Source: a bacterium 0.1xD8-71
GTDB taxonomy: Bacteria; Bacillota; Clostridia; Lachnospirales; Lachnospiraceae
Assembly (NCBI GenBank): GCA_003612405.1
Contig: RAYR01000001.1
Coordinates: 186,001-250,000, forward strand
Reading direction: 5' to 3'
DNA: 64,000 bases
Shown here: positions 1-9,015 of the stretch, piece after piece
Layout: every line of letters starts with the position of its first letter
How positions within the stretch are numbered: position 1 is the stretch's first letter
Made by a program: the position numbers and the translations under genes
Notes under the pieces: model-generated
Databases searched by the model: none
The model's input: only the letters and a program-made list of their open reading frames with translations
Told to the model about the DNA's origin: nothing

Positions 1-2
1 TG

Positions 3-443
3 CCTGTCCCGATGACAGACACAGATCAGGAAATTGTTTTCGGTATCTGTCAGGAACACGGCGTCGCGTTCCCGCTTGTCATGGCGATTATAGAACACGA
101 ATCGCATTTTGACAGGACGGCGCGTTCACAGTCCGGGGATTCCGGCTATATGCAGATAAACGATTGCAACGCGGAACGCCTGTCTGATTTAGGATTTTCG
201 GATCTGTACGATCTGGAACAGAACGTCGGCGCGGGCGTTTATATCCTGAAAGAATTGTTTTCAAAGTATGAAGGCGACGCGACGTTTGTTCTTATGGCAT
301 ACAACGCGGGAGAAAAAGGAGCGCGGGACATGAGGGAATCAGGAATCTATGAAACGGAATACACGGTAGAAATTTTGGAACGGGCGGAAGCCTTTTCTTC
401 ATATATAGATAACGCCACAACAGAAAGAACAGGCGTTCGATAA
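3..443 (+). CDS. Lytic transglycosylase, SLT domain (5' partial)
   Basis: A peptidoglycan-cleaving transglycosylase of the soluble lytic transglycosylase fold. The motif HESHFD near the start carries the expected catalytic glutamate. SGYMQIN matches the family's G-[LY]-M-Q-[IV] signature, and MAYNAGEKG matches the A-Y-N-A-G signature. The first ATG is at 12, but the frame is open to the window edge and no Shine-Dalgarno sequence is visible in the 11 bases before it. The true start, possibly with a membrane anchor, is therefore probably to the left. It lies upstream of the phage Rep-like gene, far from the lysis cassette, so it may act in cell-wall passage rather than lysis; that role is inference. 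Confidence 0.75.
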   Translation, partial: PVPMTDTDQEIVFGICQEHGVAFPLVMAIIEHESHFDRTARSQSGDSGYMQINDCNAERLSDLGFSDLYDLEQNVGAGVYILKELFSKYEGDATFVLMAYNAGEKGARDMRESGIYETEYTVEILERAEAFSSYIDNATTERTGVR

Positions 444-534
444 AATGGCAGAGGGGCAAGGCGGCTTCCCGTCCTTGTAATGGGTATTAAGATATCAACC
501 ATTTTTATATAGAACGCATATCAGGGGGCGGAAC

Positions 535-1401
535 ATGGGATCGAGAAAAAAATATATTGATGATTATGATTTTGAGGAATCATATAAAAAATCATTGGAG
601 GATATGGAGCAGGATCAGATCGATCGTTACCTGAAAGAGAACAGGGCGGGGATTGCATATCAGACAAAGACAACAAAGGCGGGGGATCAACTGGAAGCGG
701 ATATATACCCGGTATTCGGCAGCAGGAAAGACGCGCCCCGGACAAAGAGGGGGAAAGAGAGCCGCCCGGCACAAAAGAATCTGAACAGCAAAAGGGCGAA
801 GCGGTATCTGAATAATTTAGTTAGTGCAAATTTCGGGGAAGGGGATCTATGGTGTACGTTCACATATGACGACGCACACCTTCCGGCGGATCAGGATGAA
901 GCGGATCGGATATTCGGGAATTTCATCAGGAGGATAAACAGGCGGAGGAAAAAGGCGGGACTGGATAATGTGAAATACATATGTGTGACGGAGTATCAGG
1001 AGGAGGAAGGGAAAAAGACGCGTTGTCATCATCACGTCATTATGTCCGGGGATGTGAACCGGGACGAATTAGAAAAGATATGGGGGCAGGGAAAGAGGAA
1101 CCAGACGCGCCGGATCGATCCGGATCCTGACACACATATCGCCGGGATCGTGAATTATATCAGCAAGGATCCAAAAGGGCGGAAGCGGTGGAGGGCGTCA
1201 AAGAACCTGAAAAAGCCGATAGTGACGAAATCCGTCTGTCGGTTCGGGAAAAGGACAGCGGAGCGCATGGCGACAGACCGGGCATATCTGGAGAGCAGGA
1301 TCAAAAAATCATATCCCGGTTATAAATTCATAGACGCGGAAGTCAGGGTAAATGATATCAACGGCGGATTCTACATATACGCCCGAATGGTTCGGGATTG
1401 A
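535..1401 (+). CDS. HUH-type replication-associated (Rep-like) protein
   Basis: A 288-residue protein resembling rolling-circle replication initiators of the ORF2/G2P class. Visible motifs in order are CTFTYDD (about 107-113, motif 1 position), CHHHVIMSG (about 164-172, the His-hydrophobic-His metal site) and NYISKD (about 207-212, the catalytic tyrosine Y208 with a lysine three residues on). These are the three HUH endonuclease motifs and would nick one DNA strand through a phosphotyrosine link. The N-terminus is charged and probably helical. GGGGGCGG lies just before the ATG. It sits between the transglycosylase and small early genes, upstream of HNH and terminase. A replication role is inferred from motifs and position. 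Confidence 0.72.
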   Translation: MGSRKKYIDDYDFEESYKKSLEDMEQDQIDRYLKENRAGIAYQTKTTKAGDQLEADIYPVFGSRKDAPRTKRGKESRPAQKNLNSKRAKRYLNNLVSANFGEGDLWCTFTYDDAHLPADQDEADRIFGNFIRRINRRRKKAGLDNVKYICVTEYQEEEGKKTRCHHHVIMSGDVNRDELEKIWGQGKRNQTRRIDPDPDTHIAGIVNYISKDPKGRKRWRASKNLKKPIVTKSVCRFGKRTAERMATDRAYLESRIKKSYPGYKFIDAEVRVNDINGGFYIYARMVRD

Positions 1402-1458
1402 AGGAGCCGACGAGGATATAAAGCAAATTCAGGAAAAGAAAAAAAGGAGGATCAAACA

Positions 1459-2223
1459 ATGCTAACTATCACAACAAACAAGACGGAGATCAAAGGGATC
1501 GCCGATCGGAGTATCAAGGAACGGACGCTTCCGATCACGGACTTCTGGACAAAACGGATCGTCAATCTGTTAGGCGCGCCGGATTCCGACAAGAAAGAAA
1601 TCATGCACAATTTGACAGAGGGCAGGACGGGAACGACAGACGCGGAACGGGAAGTCACATTCACGGCGGGCGGCGTGGCGGCGGTTCGGGTAAAGGTCAC
1701 AATCAGGATCGGGCAGCAGTCCGGCTTCGATTGTTTCATCCTGACGATCCGGGACGTTCTGGAAATCCGGGGGAGGGAAAACTTAGAACCGGAACCGGAG
1801 CCGGAACGGGAGGGAGAACCGGAAGTCGTCGGTATGCCAAACGCGCCCGCCGTCCGGGTAATAACAAAACAGATCGGATTCTGTAAGTATTGCGGACAGT
1901 CGCGGATCATTGAAGCACCGGAAGGATTTTCCGCCGCCGACTTGAACGAACAGGCTTCGGACGAGTGCGACTGCGACGAAGCGCGGCGTCAGAGGGAACG
2001 CCGGGCGAAAATGGAAGCGGCGGGGATGTGGGCGCAGAATATGTTCAGCAAAGAGAACGGACAGCTTCAGACCGTGTTATGTGCGATCCGTTCCACGTTC
2101 GAGGGTTCGATTGATTACGTCACAATCAAGATCGGCAAGAAAACGCACAAGATAGACACGGATTCCGACGGGATGATCCGGATCCGTTCAACATTCAGGG
2201 ACAGCAACGAAGAAACATTTTGA
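1459..2223 (+). CDS. Phage protein of unknown function with zinc-ribbon-like cysteines
   Basis: A 254-residue protein I do not recognise. A folded-looking N-terminal part (1-105) is followed by a Pro-Glu rich linker of EP repeats (about 110-122). Next is a cysteine cluster, CKYC (142-145) and CDC (170-172), that could bind one zinc, and then a highly charged helix. The C-terminal ~60 residues look like a small beta-rich domain. AAAGGAGG is well placed before the ATG. It lies between the Rep-like gene and the HNH gene, so a role in phage DNA metabolism or late regulation is possible but not shown. Confidence 0.6.
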   Translation: MLTITTNKTEIKGIADRSIKERTLPITDFWTKRIVNLLGAPDSDKKEIMHNLTEGRTGTTDAEREVTFTAGGVAAVRVKVTIRIGQQSGFDCFILTIRDVLEIRGRENLEPEPEPEREGEPEVVGMPNAPAVRVITKQIGFCKYCGQSRIIEAPEGFSAADLNEQASDECDCDEARRQRERRAKMEAAGMWAQNMFSKENGQLQTVLCAIRSTFEGSIDYVTIKIGKKTHKIDTDSDGMIRIRSTFRDSNEETF

Positions 2224-2244
2224 CGGAGAGGGGGCGGCGGAATC

Positions 2245-2589
2245 GTGAAGCGTTATTTTCTGGATTACAACGAAAGACAGATTGTTCACGCGGCGGTCAG
2301 AATGGATTCACGCGCGGGGATGACGTCGCCCTTTTCAAAGCGGGCAGCGGAAGCAATCAGGAAAGCGAAGGACGATATGGACGTCGGGGACATAGATCCG
2401 GGCGTCCGTGGCGTTATCATCGAAAAGATATATCAGTCTATCGCATATAGTCAGCCGTGGGAACACATGGGGGAAACATATTGTTATCGCGGGCAGTTCT
2501 ACCAGTACCGGAAACAATTCTGCTACCTGATAGCGGATTATATGGGATTGATAGACGTAAGGCGGCAGCAGAGGAAAGGGGGCGGATAG
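2245..2589 (+). CDS. Small phage protein, unknown function
   Basis: A 114-residue protein starting at GTG behind a purine-rich GAGAGGGGGCGG stretch. It has a basic N-terminus, a central predicted helix, and an aromatic C-terminal segment rich in Tyr, Trp and Cys (YCYRGQFYQYRKQFCY). No family could be assigned. It ends one base before the HNH gene, so the two are probably co-translated. The overlapping frame beginning at 2220 has a low-complexity product and was not chosen. Confidence 0.55.
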   Translation: MKRYFLDYNERQIVHAAVRMDSRAGMTSPFSKRAAEAIRKAKDDMDVGDIDPGVRGVIIEKIYQSIAYSQPWEHMGETYCYRGQFYQYRKQFCYLIADYMGLIDVRRQQRKGGG

Positions 2590-2590
2590 A

Positions 2591-2914
2591 ATGGCGAAAG
2601 ATTGGGCGGAATGGTTTTATCAGTCGCAAGCGTGGAAGAATACGCGGGCGGCGTACATCGTACATGCGGGCGGATATTGTGAGCGTTGCCGCCGTGAGGT
2701 TGAGCGGGGGAAGCGGTCACTGGCAGACATGAAGCCGATCAAGATAGTTCATCACAAAATATATTTAACGCCGGAGAATATAAACGATCCGACGGTCAGT
2801 CTTTCATTCGACAATTTGGAAGGAGTGTGCGAGGAACACCACAACAGGGAACACAAAGCGGGAAAAGGAAAAAGATATCGCTTCGATGAACGCGGTCAGC
2901 CTGTCCCGCTATGA
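2591..2914 (+). CDS. Phage HNH endonuclease
   Basis: A 107-residue HNH nuclease. CERC (C30, C33) and the later C80/H83 pair would form the structural zinc site. VHHKIYL (H54, H55) supplies the catalytic His, and the conserved Asn lies in FDNLEGVCEEHHN. Size and position directly before a cos-like region and the terminase genes match the HNH proteins of HK97-like cos phages, where the nuclease acts with terminase in genome cutting and packaging. That role comes from family knowledge, not from this sequence. Confidence 0.88.
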   Translation: MAKDWAEWFYQSQAWKNTRAAYIVHAGGYCERCRREVERGKRSLADMKPIKIVHHKIYLTPENINDPTVSLSFDNLEGVCEEHHNREHKAGKGKRYRFDERGQPVPL

Positions 2915-3048
2915 GCATATAAGAAACGCGGCGCAGACCGTCCCCCCGGTGTGCGCTATCTGGCGGCGGTTTTTGGAACCGAGGGAGGGACTACCAAAAA
3001 ACGCTGCATTGCGCGCACATATAGGGGGGTTAGGAGGAACTTCAATAA
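2915..3048 (+). other. Non-coding HNH-terS gap, candidate cos region
   Basis: These 134 bases have no convincing gene. They contain a run of six C followed by GG (GTCCCCCCGGTGTG near 2940-2953) and a G-rich run close to the terS ribosome binding site. In cos phages with an adjacent HNH gene the cohesive end site commonly lies here with such a C-run. The assignment rests on position and base pattern only. Confidence 0.4.
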
Positions 3049-3459
3049 ATGGCGGAAAAAAAGACCACTATTTTGAGCAGTAAGGAAATTTTGACGGAAG
3101 CGAATATCAAGAAAGAATTTAACGCAATCAAAAAAATGTTCAATCCGCCAAAAAACAGCAAAACGCCACTTCTGGAACCTATGGATCCGGACAAAATGAA
3201 ACTGATCGAACGGATTATCGAGGAAGTCGCGTTCCAGAAGGTCGCCATGAAAGCGGCAAAGGCGGACATGATTCTAAACGGATTACAGACGACGACGAAA
3301 AACGCGTCGCAGAAATTTGTCAAAGAAAATCCGGCAGTACAGACTTATGAAAAATACGCCCGCGCATACACGGCGAACATGAAAACGCTGATCGATATGT
3401 TACCGCCAAAACAGAAAAAAGAAGCGTCGTTACTTATGCAACTTCGCGGGGATGATTAG
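3049..3459 (+). CDS. Phage terminase small subunit (P27-like)
   Basis: A 136-residue, lysine-rich, almost wholly helical protein ending three bases before the large subunit. Size, helical character and the segment ENPAVQTYEKYARAY match P27-family small terminases, which recognise the packaging site and load the motor. The start is supported by GGAGGAAC upstream of the ATG. There is no obvious N-terminal helix-turn-helix, so DNA-site recognition is by analogy. Confidence 0.8.
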   Translation: MAEKKTTILSSKEILTEANIKKEFNAIKKMFNPPKNSKTPLLEPMDPDKMKLIERIIEEVAFQKVAMKAAKADMILNGLQTTTKNASQKFVKENPAVQTYEKYARAYTANMKTLIDMLPPKQKKEASLLMQLRGDD

Positions 3460-3462
3460 GAA

Positions 3463-5226
3463 ATGGGAAAGAGCGCAAAGGCAGCAGGGGCGGAAATCCG
3501 TCCGCCATTAGCAGACAATTATATATTCAAGTATTACGACGCGATCCGGCGGATAAAGAGCGGGGAAAAGGTCGAGGGCGTCCGGGCAGCGGGACAATTT
3601 ATCCACGACATTTTCCGGATCCTGACAGACGGGATCAATTCCGGGGAATATATATTCAATTCCAAAAAAGCGAATAAGGCGATCCGGTTCATAGAAAACT
3701 ATTGTCATCATTCGGAGGGACGCGCGGATCTGCTAAAGTTGGAACTATGGCAGAAAGCGATCGTTTCGGCGATATTCGGAATCATGGATCCGGATCGCCC
3801 GGACTGCAGAATGTTCCGGGAAGTTCTGCTGATTGTCGCCCGTAAAAACGGAAAAACATTATTAGCGGCGGCGATCATGGCATACATGGCGTACATAGAC
3901 GGCGAGTATGGGGCGAAATTATATTGTCTTGCGCCGAAACTGGATCAGGCGGAATTGTGTTTCGACGCGTTTTATCAGATCGTACAGTCTGACGACGAAC
4001 TAAACAAAATGACAAAGAAACGCCGTTCGGATATTTACATCAAGGACTTTAACACGTCCGTGAAAAAAATCGCGTTCAATTCCAAAAAGTCCGACGGATT
4101 CAACGTCTATTTCTGTTTGAATGACGAGATCGAAGCGTGGCGCGGGGATTCAGGACTAAAGCAGTACGAAGTTATTTCGTCGGCGACTGGCAGCAGGGCG
4201 CAGCCGCTTATCATGTCAACCGGGACGGCGGGGTATGAGAACGAAGGAATTTATGACGAACTGATCCGCCGGGCGACGGCGTTTCTGAAAGGACGGTCGA
4301 TCGGGAAAGAAAAGGAACGCCGCCTGTTGCCGTTCCTTTTCATCATTGACGACGTGGAGAAATGGGACACGCGGGAGGAAATCGAAAAATCGAATCCGAA
4401 TCTGGACGTGTCCGTCCTATGGCAATATTACGAAGAACAGATTGCGATTGCACATTCGAGCCTATCAAAAAAAGCGGAATTCCTGACAAAGTTCTGTAAC
4501 ATAAAACAGAATTCGGCGATCGCATGGTTAGATATGCAGGATGTAGAAAAGGCGGCAAGGAAAGACGAAGCGGGAATCGCGGTTCACTTGACACTTGACG
4601 ACTTCCGGGGATGTTACTGCGTCGGCGGGATTGACTTATCCAGGACAACAGATTTGACGGCGGCGGGCGTCGCCATAGAGCGCGGCGGCGTGAATTATTG
4701 TCTGGTACAGTTTTTTATGCCACAAAAGCGTTATGAGGTCGCGATCGACGAAGAGGGCGTCGCCTATAATATTTTCCGGGAACAAGGATTCCTGACAATC
4801 AGCGGGGAAAATACAGTCGATTATCACGACGTTTTCAAGTGGTTTTTCGATCTGGTAAAGGTTTATAAAATAAAGCCGCTGAAAGTAGGCTATGACAGAT
4901 ATTCGGCGCAGTATCTGGTTCAGGAAATGAAAGACGCCGGGTTCCATATGGACGACGTGTATCAGGGAACAAACCTGACGCCGATCCTGATAGAGTTCGA
5001 GGGGAATTTGAAGGACGGGCGGATCGTAACCGGGGACAATGGATTGCTGCAGTCGCACCTGTTAAACGTCGCCGTCGATATCAACATGAATGATTCCAGA
5101 ATGAAGCCTGTTAAGATTGACAGGCGGTCACACATAGACGGAGCGGTCGCACTGTTCGACGCCTTCACGGTCAAAATGAAATATCATAACGAGATAGGGC
5201 GGCTTCTGGAAAACAGGGGAAAATGA
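3463..5226 (+). CDS. Phage terminase large subunit
   Basis: A 587-residue DNA packaging motor of the HK97-like Terminase_1 class. The ATPase half has a Walker A-like ARKNGKT (about 126-132) and a Walker B ending in the acidic pair of YFCLNDE (about 216-222). STGTAGYENEG is the following coupling region. The nuclease half begins around GGIDLSRTTDLTA, which supplies the first acidic metal ligand of the RNase H-like fold. Length is normal and the frame intact. It directly follows the small subunit and precedes a terminator-like hairpin and the portal gene. Confidence 0.95.
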   Translation: MGKSAKAAGAEIRPPLADNYIFKYYDAIRRIKSGEKVEGVRAAGQFIHDIFRILTDGINSGEYIFNSKKANKAIRFIENYCHHSEGRADLLKLELWQKAIVSAIFGIMDPDRPDCRMFREVLLIVARKNGKTLLAAAIMAYMAYIDGEYGAKLYCLAPKLDQAELCFDAFYQIVQSDDELNKMTKKRRSDIYIKDFNTSVKKIAFNSKKSDGFNVYFCLNDEIEAWRGDSGLKQYEVISSATGSRAQPLIMSTGTAGYENEGIYDELIRRATAFLKGRSIGKEKERRLLPFLFIIDDVEKWDTREEIEKSNPNLDVSVLWQYYEEQIAIAHSSLSKKAEFLTKFCNIKQNSAIAWLDMQDVEKAARKDEAGIAVHLTLDDFRGCYCVGGIDLSRTTDLTAAGVAIERGGVNYCLVQFFMPQKRYEVAIDEEGVAYNIFREQGFLTISGENTVDYHDVFKWFFDLVKVYKIKPLKVGYDRYSAQYLVQEMKDAGFHMDDVYQGTNLTPILIEFEGNLKDGRIVTGDNGLLQSHLLNVAVDINMNDSRMKPVKIDRRSHIDGAVALFDAFTVKMKYHNEIGRLLENRGK

Positions 5227-5227
5227 T

Positions 5228-5279
5228 CCCGGCAGCAGGGCGAATAAATTTCGTCATTCTGTCGGGGTTTCGTTTTGTA
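5228..5279 (+). terminator. Intrinsic terminator after terL
   Basis: CCCGGCAG pairs with CTGTCGGG (one G-U), and an inner GCGAA/TTCGT stem closes on TAAA. A broken T-run (GTTTCGTTTTG) follows. The right arm and tail closely resemble an element at about 21,408-21,460, so this looks like a reused phage termination signal. Confidence 0.6.
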
Positions 5280-5328
5280 TGATACTGCATGATAGGACGA
5301 ACAGACGCAAAGGAAGGAGGCGGAAAAC

Positions 5329-6621
5329 GTGGGACTGATACGGGATTTATTAAACTTGCGCCGGGCAAAATTCGCGCCGTTTTTCGCCATTCGGGGAGAT
5401 TATCAGGCAAACGGGAATCTGGCGGATTCTGATATCGTCGGGGCGATCGCAAACGTGATCGCGTCGAATGTCGGGAAATTGCAGCCGCAGATCGTCAGGC
5501 GGACGGATGCCGGACTGTCGGTCAGAAATGATTATCTGTCCCGGATCCTGTCGCTTCGTTGGTCGCCGGAAACGGACACATATTCCGCACTCTACAAAAT
5601 GGCGTCGGATCTGGTGTATCATTCCAACGCATACGCAGTTATTTTCTATACGCCGGATTTTATGCGGGTTCAATCGATCGTCCCGATCACGGCGTCAAAT
5701 GTGAGGATATGGGAGGATGAAAACGGCGTCCTTTTATTCCGGTTCCGGTGGGATTATGACAAAAAAGATTATACGTTGCCATACCAGAACGTAATTCACA
5801 TAAAAAGCCGCTTCGACAAGAAGCGATTTATGGGATCCGCCCCGGACGGGCAGTTAAAAAATACGCTTGAACTGATAGACACGACGGGGGAAGCGTTGCG
5901 GGCGGCGGTCAGGAATTCCGCAAACTTAAAAGGCTATCTGCAATATAACAATTTCATTGATGACGAGGAACTGAAAAAGAAAGTAAAAGAGTTTCAAGAC
6001 GCCTATATGTCGGCGTCGAACGACGGCGGGATCGCGGGACTGGATAATTCAATGTCGTTCCATGAGGTAAAGCAGACGCCGCCGAATATACCCGTGATCC
6101 AGTCACAGTATTTAAGGGATAACGTGTATCGGTATTACAACATGAACGAAAAGATCCTGACGTCATCGTTTACCGAAGCGGAATGGAATTCGTTTTATGA
6201 AAATGTCATCGAACCGATATCGATCCAGTTATCGCTTGAATTCACGTTCAAATTATTGTCGGAGCGGGAACGGGGGTTCGGAAACAAAGTCATATTCACA
6301 GCAAACCGCCTGCAATACGCAACACTTCAAACACGGATGACAATCGGCGGCGCATTGTATGACCGGGGGATCATCACAATAAACGAACTGCGGGAACTTA
6401 TGTATTATGAGCCGATCGAGGGCGGCGACGTGCGGATGATTAGTCTGAATTATGTCAATACGGACGATCAATCGCTTTATCAGGTGGGAAAAGACGACGG
6501 CGGAGGTCAGGAGCCGGAACCGGAGGGAATACCGGAAAACGAGGTCAGGCGGGCAGCAGTCTATTTCCTGAAAACAGAGAAAAAAGGGGGCGTAAACAAT
6601 GCCGAAAGCGAAAATATTTAA
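5329..6621 (+). CDS. Phage portal protein (HK97 family)
   Basis: A 430-residue portal that would form the dodecameric ring through which DNA enters the head. The middle part, with TASNVRIWEDENG and VIHIKSRFDKKRFMG, is typical of HK97-type portals. The C-terminus holds an acidic proline-rich tail (EPEPEG). The start is GTG with GGAAGGAGGCGG upstream. Its last 23 bases overlap the protease gene in another frame, giving the usual portal-protease coupling. Confidence 0.93.
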   Translation: MGLIRDLLNLRRAKFAPFFAIRGDYQANGNLADSDIVGAIANVIASNVGKLQPQIVRRTDAGLSVRNDYLSRILSLRWSPETDTYSALYKMASDLVYHSNAYAVIFYTPDFMRVQSIVPITASNVRIWEDENGVLLFRFRWDYDKKDYTLPYQNVIHIKSRFDKKRFMGSAPDGQLKNTLELIDTTGEALRAAVRNSANLKGYLQYNNFIDDEELKKKVKEFQDAYMSASNDGGIAGLDNSMSFHEVKQTPPNIPVIQSQYLRDNVYRYYNMNEKILTSSFTEAEWNSFYENVIEPISIQLSLEFTFKLLSERERGFGNKVIFTANRLQYATLQTRMTIGGALYDRGIITINELRELMYYEPIEGGDVRMISLNYVNTDDQSLYQVGKDDGGGQEPEPEGIPENEVRRAAVYFLKTEKKGGVNNAESENI

Positions 6622-7369
6622 CTGTTTCGAGGTAAGGAACGAAACGCCGACGTCGGCGGATCTGTATTTTTACGGCGATATCGTGTCCGACTGGTGGGGC
6701 GCATGGCAGGAAGAAGATCAATACCCGGAAGCAATCAAGAATTTTCTTTCAGGGCAGCAGGGAAAAAGCCTGAATATTTACATCAATTCCGGCGGCGGAT
6801 CCGTGTTTGCCGGACTTGCAATCTATAACATGATCCGGCGTTTCGCGGAAACGAACGCCGTTCAAGTGTTTGTTGACGGACTGGCGGGATCGATTGCGTC
6901 CGTGATCGCGTTCGCCGGGAGTATGCCGCCGAAAATACCGTCAAACGCGTTCCTGATGATTCATAATCCGTTCGCACTGGTAGAGGGGAACGCGGCGGAT
7001 CTGCGGAAAATGGCGGACGATCTGGACGTCATAACGGGCGGGATCCTGAATGTGTATATGGAACACGTCAGGGAGGGCGTAACAGAGGATCAGATCCGGG
7101 GACTTATGGACGCGGAAACATGGCTGAACGGTCAGGACGCGGCGGAGTATTTCAACATCGAAACGACGGAGAGCGTCGCGGAAATTGCGGCGGCGTCCGG
7201 CGGGTATGTCGCAAGGGTTCACAATATGCCGAAGGATCTTGTCATCCAGAGGGCAGCAGGAGCGGCAAAAAACAAAACGTCTGATAATCAGGACGCGCGG
7301 GAAGCGGAACTGATTCAGAACAATAAAAAGCGCGATCAGATCGCGCGGATCATCATCAATAGTTTGTGA
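6599..7369 (+). CDS. Phage head maturation protease, ClpP-type
   Basis: A 256-residue serine protease of the ClpP/crotonase fold used by HK97-like phages in place of the U35 protease. INSGGGSVFAGLAIYNMI forms the oxyanion region, GLAGSIASV carries the nucleophilic serine, and FLMIHNP the catalytic histidine. It should cleave the capsid scaffold domain during assembly. The start lies inside the end of the portal gene. A C-terminal lysine-rich tail precedes the capsid gene by a short gap with an AAAGGAG site. Confidence 0.93.
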   Translation: MPKAKIFNCFEVRNETPTSADLYFYGDIVSDWWGAWQEEDQYPEAIKNFLSGQQGKSLNIYINSGGGSVFAGLAIYNMIRRFAETNAVQVFVDGLAGSIASVIAFAGSMPPKIPSNAFLMIHNPFALVEGNAADLRKMADDLDVITGGILNVYMEHVREGVTEDQIRGLMDAETWLNGQDAAEYFNIETTESVAEIAAASGGYVARVHNMPKDLVIQRAAGAAKNKTSDNQDAREAELIQNNKKRDQIARIIINSL

Positions 7370-7385
7370 AAGGAGATCAAAAACC

Positions 7386-8612
7386 ATGAAACACGAAGAA
7401 CTTTTGAAACTCACGAAAGACCAGTTGAACGCGCGTCTGAAAGAGATCGGCGCGTCCGCAAAGACAGCGGAAGGGGAAGTCCTGGACGCCCTGTTGAACG
7501 AAGCGCAGGATATCCGGGACATTCTGGATCAGGCAAAGAAACGCGAACAGCTTCAGGGATTCGCGGACAGCGCGGACGATCCGCAGCCGGGACAGGGGGA
7601 AAAGGACGAAAAGGCAGACGGCACAGTCAAGGCATACGACAAGCGCGGAAAGGCGTTAAAAGACGGCGCGGGCGTCCAGTTTTCCGCCCGTATCGCGACG
7701 CCGAACGTCAAAGCGTCCCTGTCTGTTACACAGACCGCCCCGGTCGTACATACCGCGCCGGACTTAAACCAGACCGTGAACCCGGTTTCCGCCCTGATCG
7801 ATATGGTCAAGGCAGTTCCGCTTCAGGGCGGCGAAACATACGAACGCGGGTTCGTAAAGGATTACGGAGCGGACGGAGCGGGAGCGACAGCAGAGGGGGC
7901 AGCATATAACGACGTGGAACCGTCCTTCGGTTATGTGACGATCGAGAAACAGAAAATCACGGCATACACGGAGGAACCGGAGGAAATGCAGAAACTTCCC
8001 AACGCCGACTATGATTCCGTGATTGAGGGATCTGTAAGCAAGGCGATCCGCCGTTATCTGTCAAGACAGATTTTGATCGGCGACGGTTCCACGTCCAAAC
8101 TGAAGGGGATTTTCTACAATCCCACAAAGGCGGCGGAACGTGTCATCGATCCGGCAACGGACATTGACACGATCACGGCGATCGATGACGGCACACTGGA
8201 CGAGATTATTTATTCATTCGGCGGCGACGAAGAAGTCGAGGGCGTGGCGACGCTGATCCTGAACAAACAGGACTTGAAAGCCTTTGCAAAACTGCGCGAC
8301 AAGCAGGGGCGCAAGGTTTACACGATCATCAACAGGGGACAGACCGGGACGATCGACGGCGTTCCGTTCGTTATCAATTCCGCTTGCGCGGCGGTATCAA
8401 ACAGCGAAACGGCAGCAGGGGCGTATGAAATGGCATACGGCTATTTACAGAACTATGAACTGGCGATTTTTTCCGATATCGACGTCCGCCGTTCTGATGA
8501 CTACAAGTTTAAGAACGGACAGACCGCGTTCCGGGCGTCCATGTTTGCGGGCGGTTCCGTGGCGACGTGGAATGGATTTATCCGCGTAAAGAAAGCAGCG
8601 GCGAAAGCGTAA
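7386..8612 (+). CDS. Major capsid protein (HK97 fold)
   Basis: A 408-residue capsid subunit. Residues 1 to about 60 form a charged coiled-coil scaffold (delta) domain. A variable Gly/Asp linker follows, where the upstream protease would cut. The mature shell domain starts around FSARIATPNVKASL and includes the acidic, aromatic VEPSFGYVTIEKQKI strand and RQILIGDGSTSKLKGIF, typical of phage_capsid family proteins. The length matches an unprocessed HK97-type precursor. Confidence 0.94.
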   Translation: MKHEELLKLTKDQLNARLKEIGASAKTAEGEVLDALLNEAQDIRDILDQAKKREQLQGFADSADDPQPGQGEKDEKADGTVKAYDKRGKALKDGAGVQFSARIATPNVKASLSVTQTAPVVHTAPDLNQTVNPVSALIDMVKAVPLQGGETYERGFVKDYGADGAGATAEGAAYNDVEPSFGYVTIEKQKITAYTEEPEEMQKLPNADYDSVIEGSVSKAIRRYLSRQILIGDGSTSKLKGIFYNPTKAAERVIDPATDIDTITAIDDGTLDEIIYSFGGDEEVEGVATLILNKQDLKAFAKLRDKQGRKVYTIINRGQTGTIDGVPFVINSACAAVSNSETAAGAYEMAYGYLQNYELAIFSDIDVRRSDDYKFKNGQTAFRASMFAGGSVATWNGFIRVKKAAAKA

Positions 8613-8634
8613 AGGCAGAAAGGCGGGGGAGTAA

Positions 8635-9015
8635 ATGACGATCGAAGAATTATATCAGGCGGCGCGGATTCGCGTCAGGAAAGCCGTATCTGACGATCTG
8701 GACGCCGACGTCCGGCGCGTGGTAAATACGGCGATCGCAGACATGAAACGGATCCGGATTGATGACAGTTGGTTATCGAACCCTTCGGATCCGCTGATTG
8801 TCGAAACAATCCTGTCATATGTCAAGGCGAATTATTCCATAGACACGAACGCATATCCGATTTTATCGGGCATTTATGACATGAATATCACAAAATTAAA
8901 GGGCGACAGCAGATATTTTTCTGTCGCCCCGGAGCCTGAACAGGAGGAAGGGGGCGCACCTGATGATGGAATGTCAGATCACATTGATTCATCCGGGGGA
9001 GAAGCCGGAGGATGA
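8635..9015 (+). CDS. Head-tail connector (gp6-like adaptor)
   Basis: A 126-residue helical protein. ADVRRVVNTAIADMKRIR and the YVKANYSIDTNAY helix resemble the HK97 gp6/SPP1 gp15 adaptor family that sits under the portal. The C-terminus is an acidic tail. The order capsid, adaptor, closure protein, gp10-like, tail terminator supports the call. It overlaps the next gene by 53 bases in a different frame. Confidence 0.75.
   Translation: MTIEELYQAARIRVRKAVSDDLDADVRRVVNTAIADMKRIRIDDSWLSNPSDPLIVETILSYVKANYSIDTNAYPILSGIYDMNITKLKGDSRYFSVAPEPEQEEGGAPDDGMSDHIDSSGGEAGG

Noticed and set aside
2220..2450. Alternative + strand frame starting just before the 2245 gene
   Set aside because: Its Gly/Arg-rich product looks random, and the 2245 frame encodes a protein-like sequence that leads cleanly into the HNH gene.
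2886..3083. A 65-codon frame across the HNH-terS gap
   Set aside because: It overlaps both real genes, has no ribosome binding site, and spans the C-run expected to be the cos region.
1100..7100. High density of GGATCC sites in the prophage (at least nine between 1.1 and 7.1 kb)
   Set aside because: The adjacent chromosome also contains many, so it is probably a by-product of frequent GAT-CC and CGG-AT codon pairs rather than selection.
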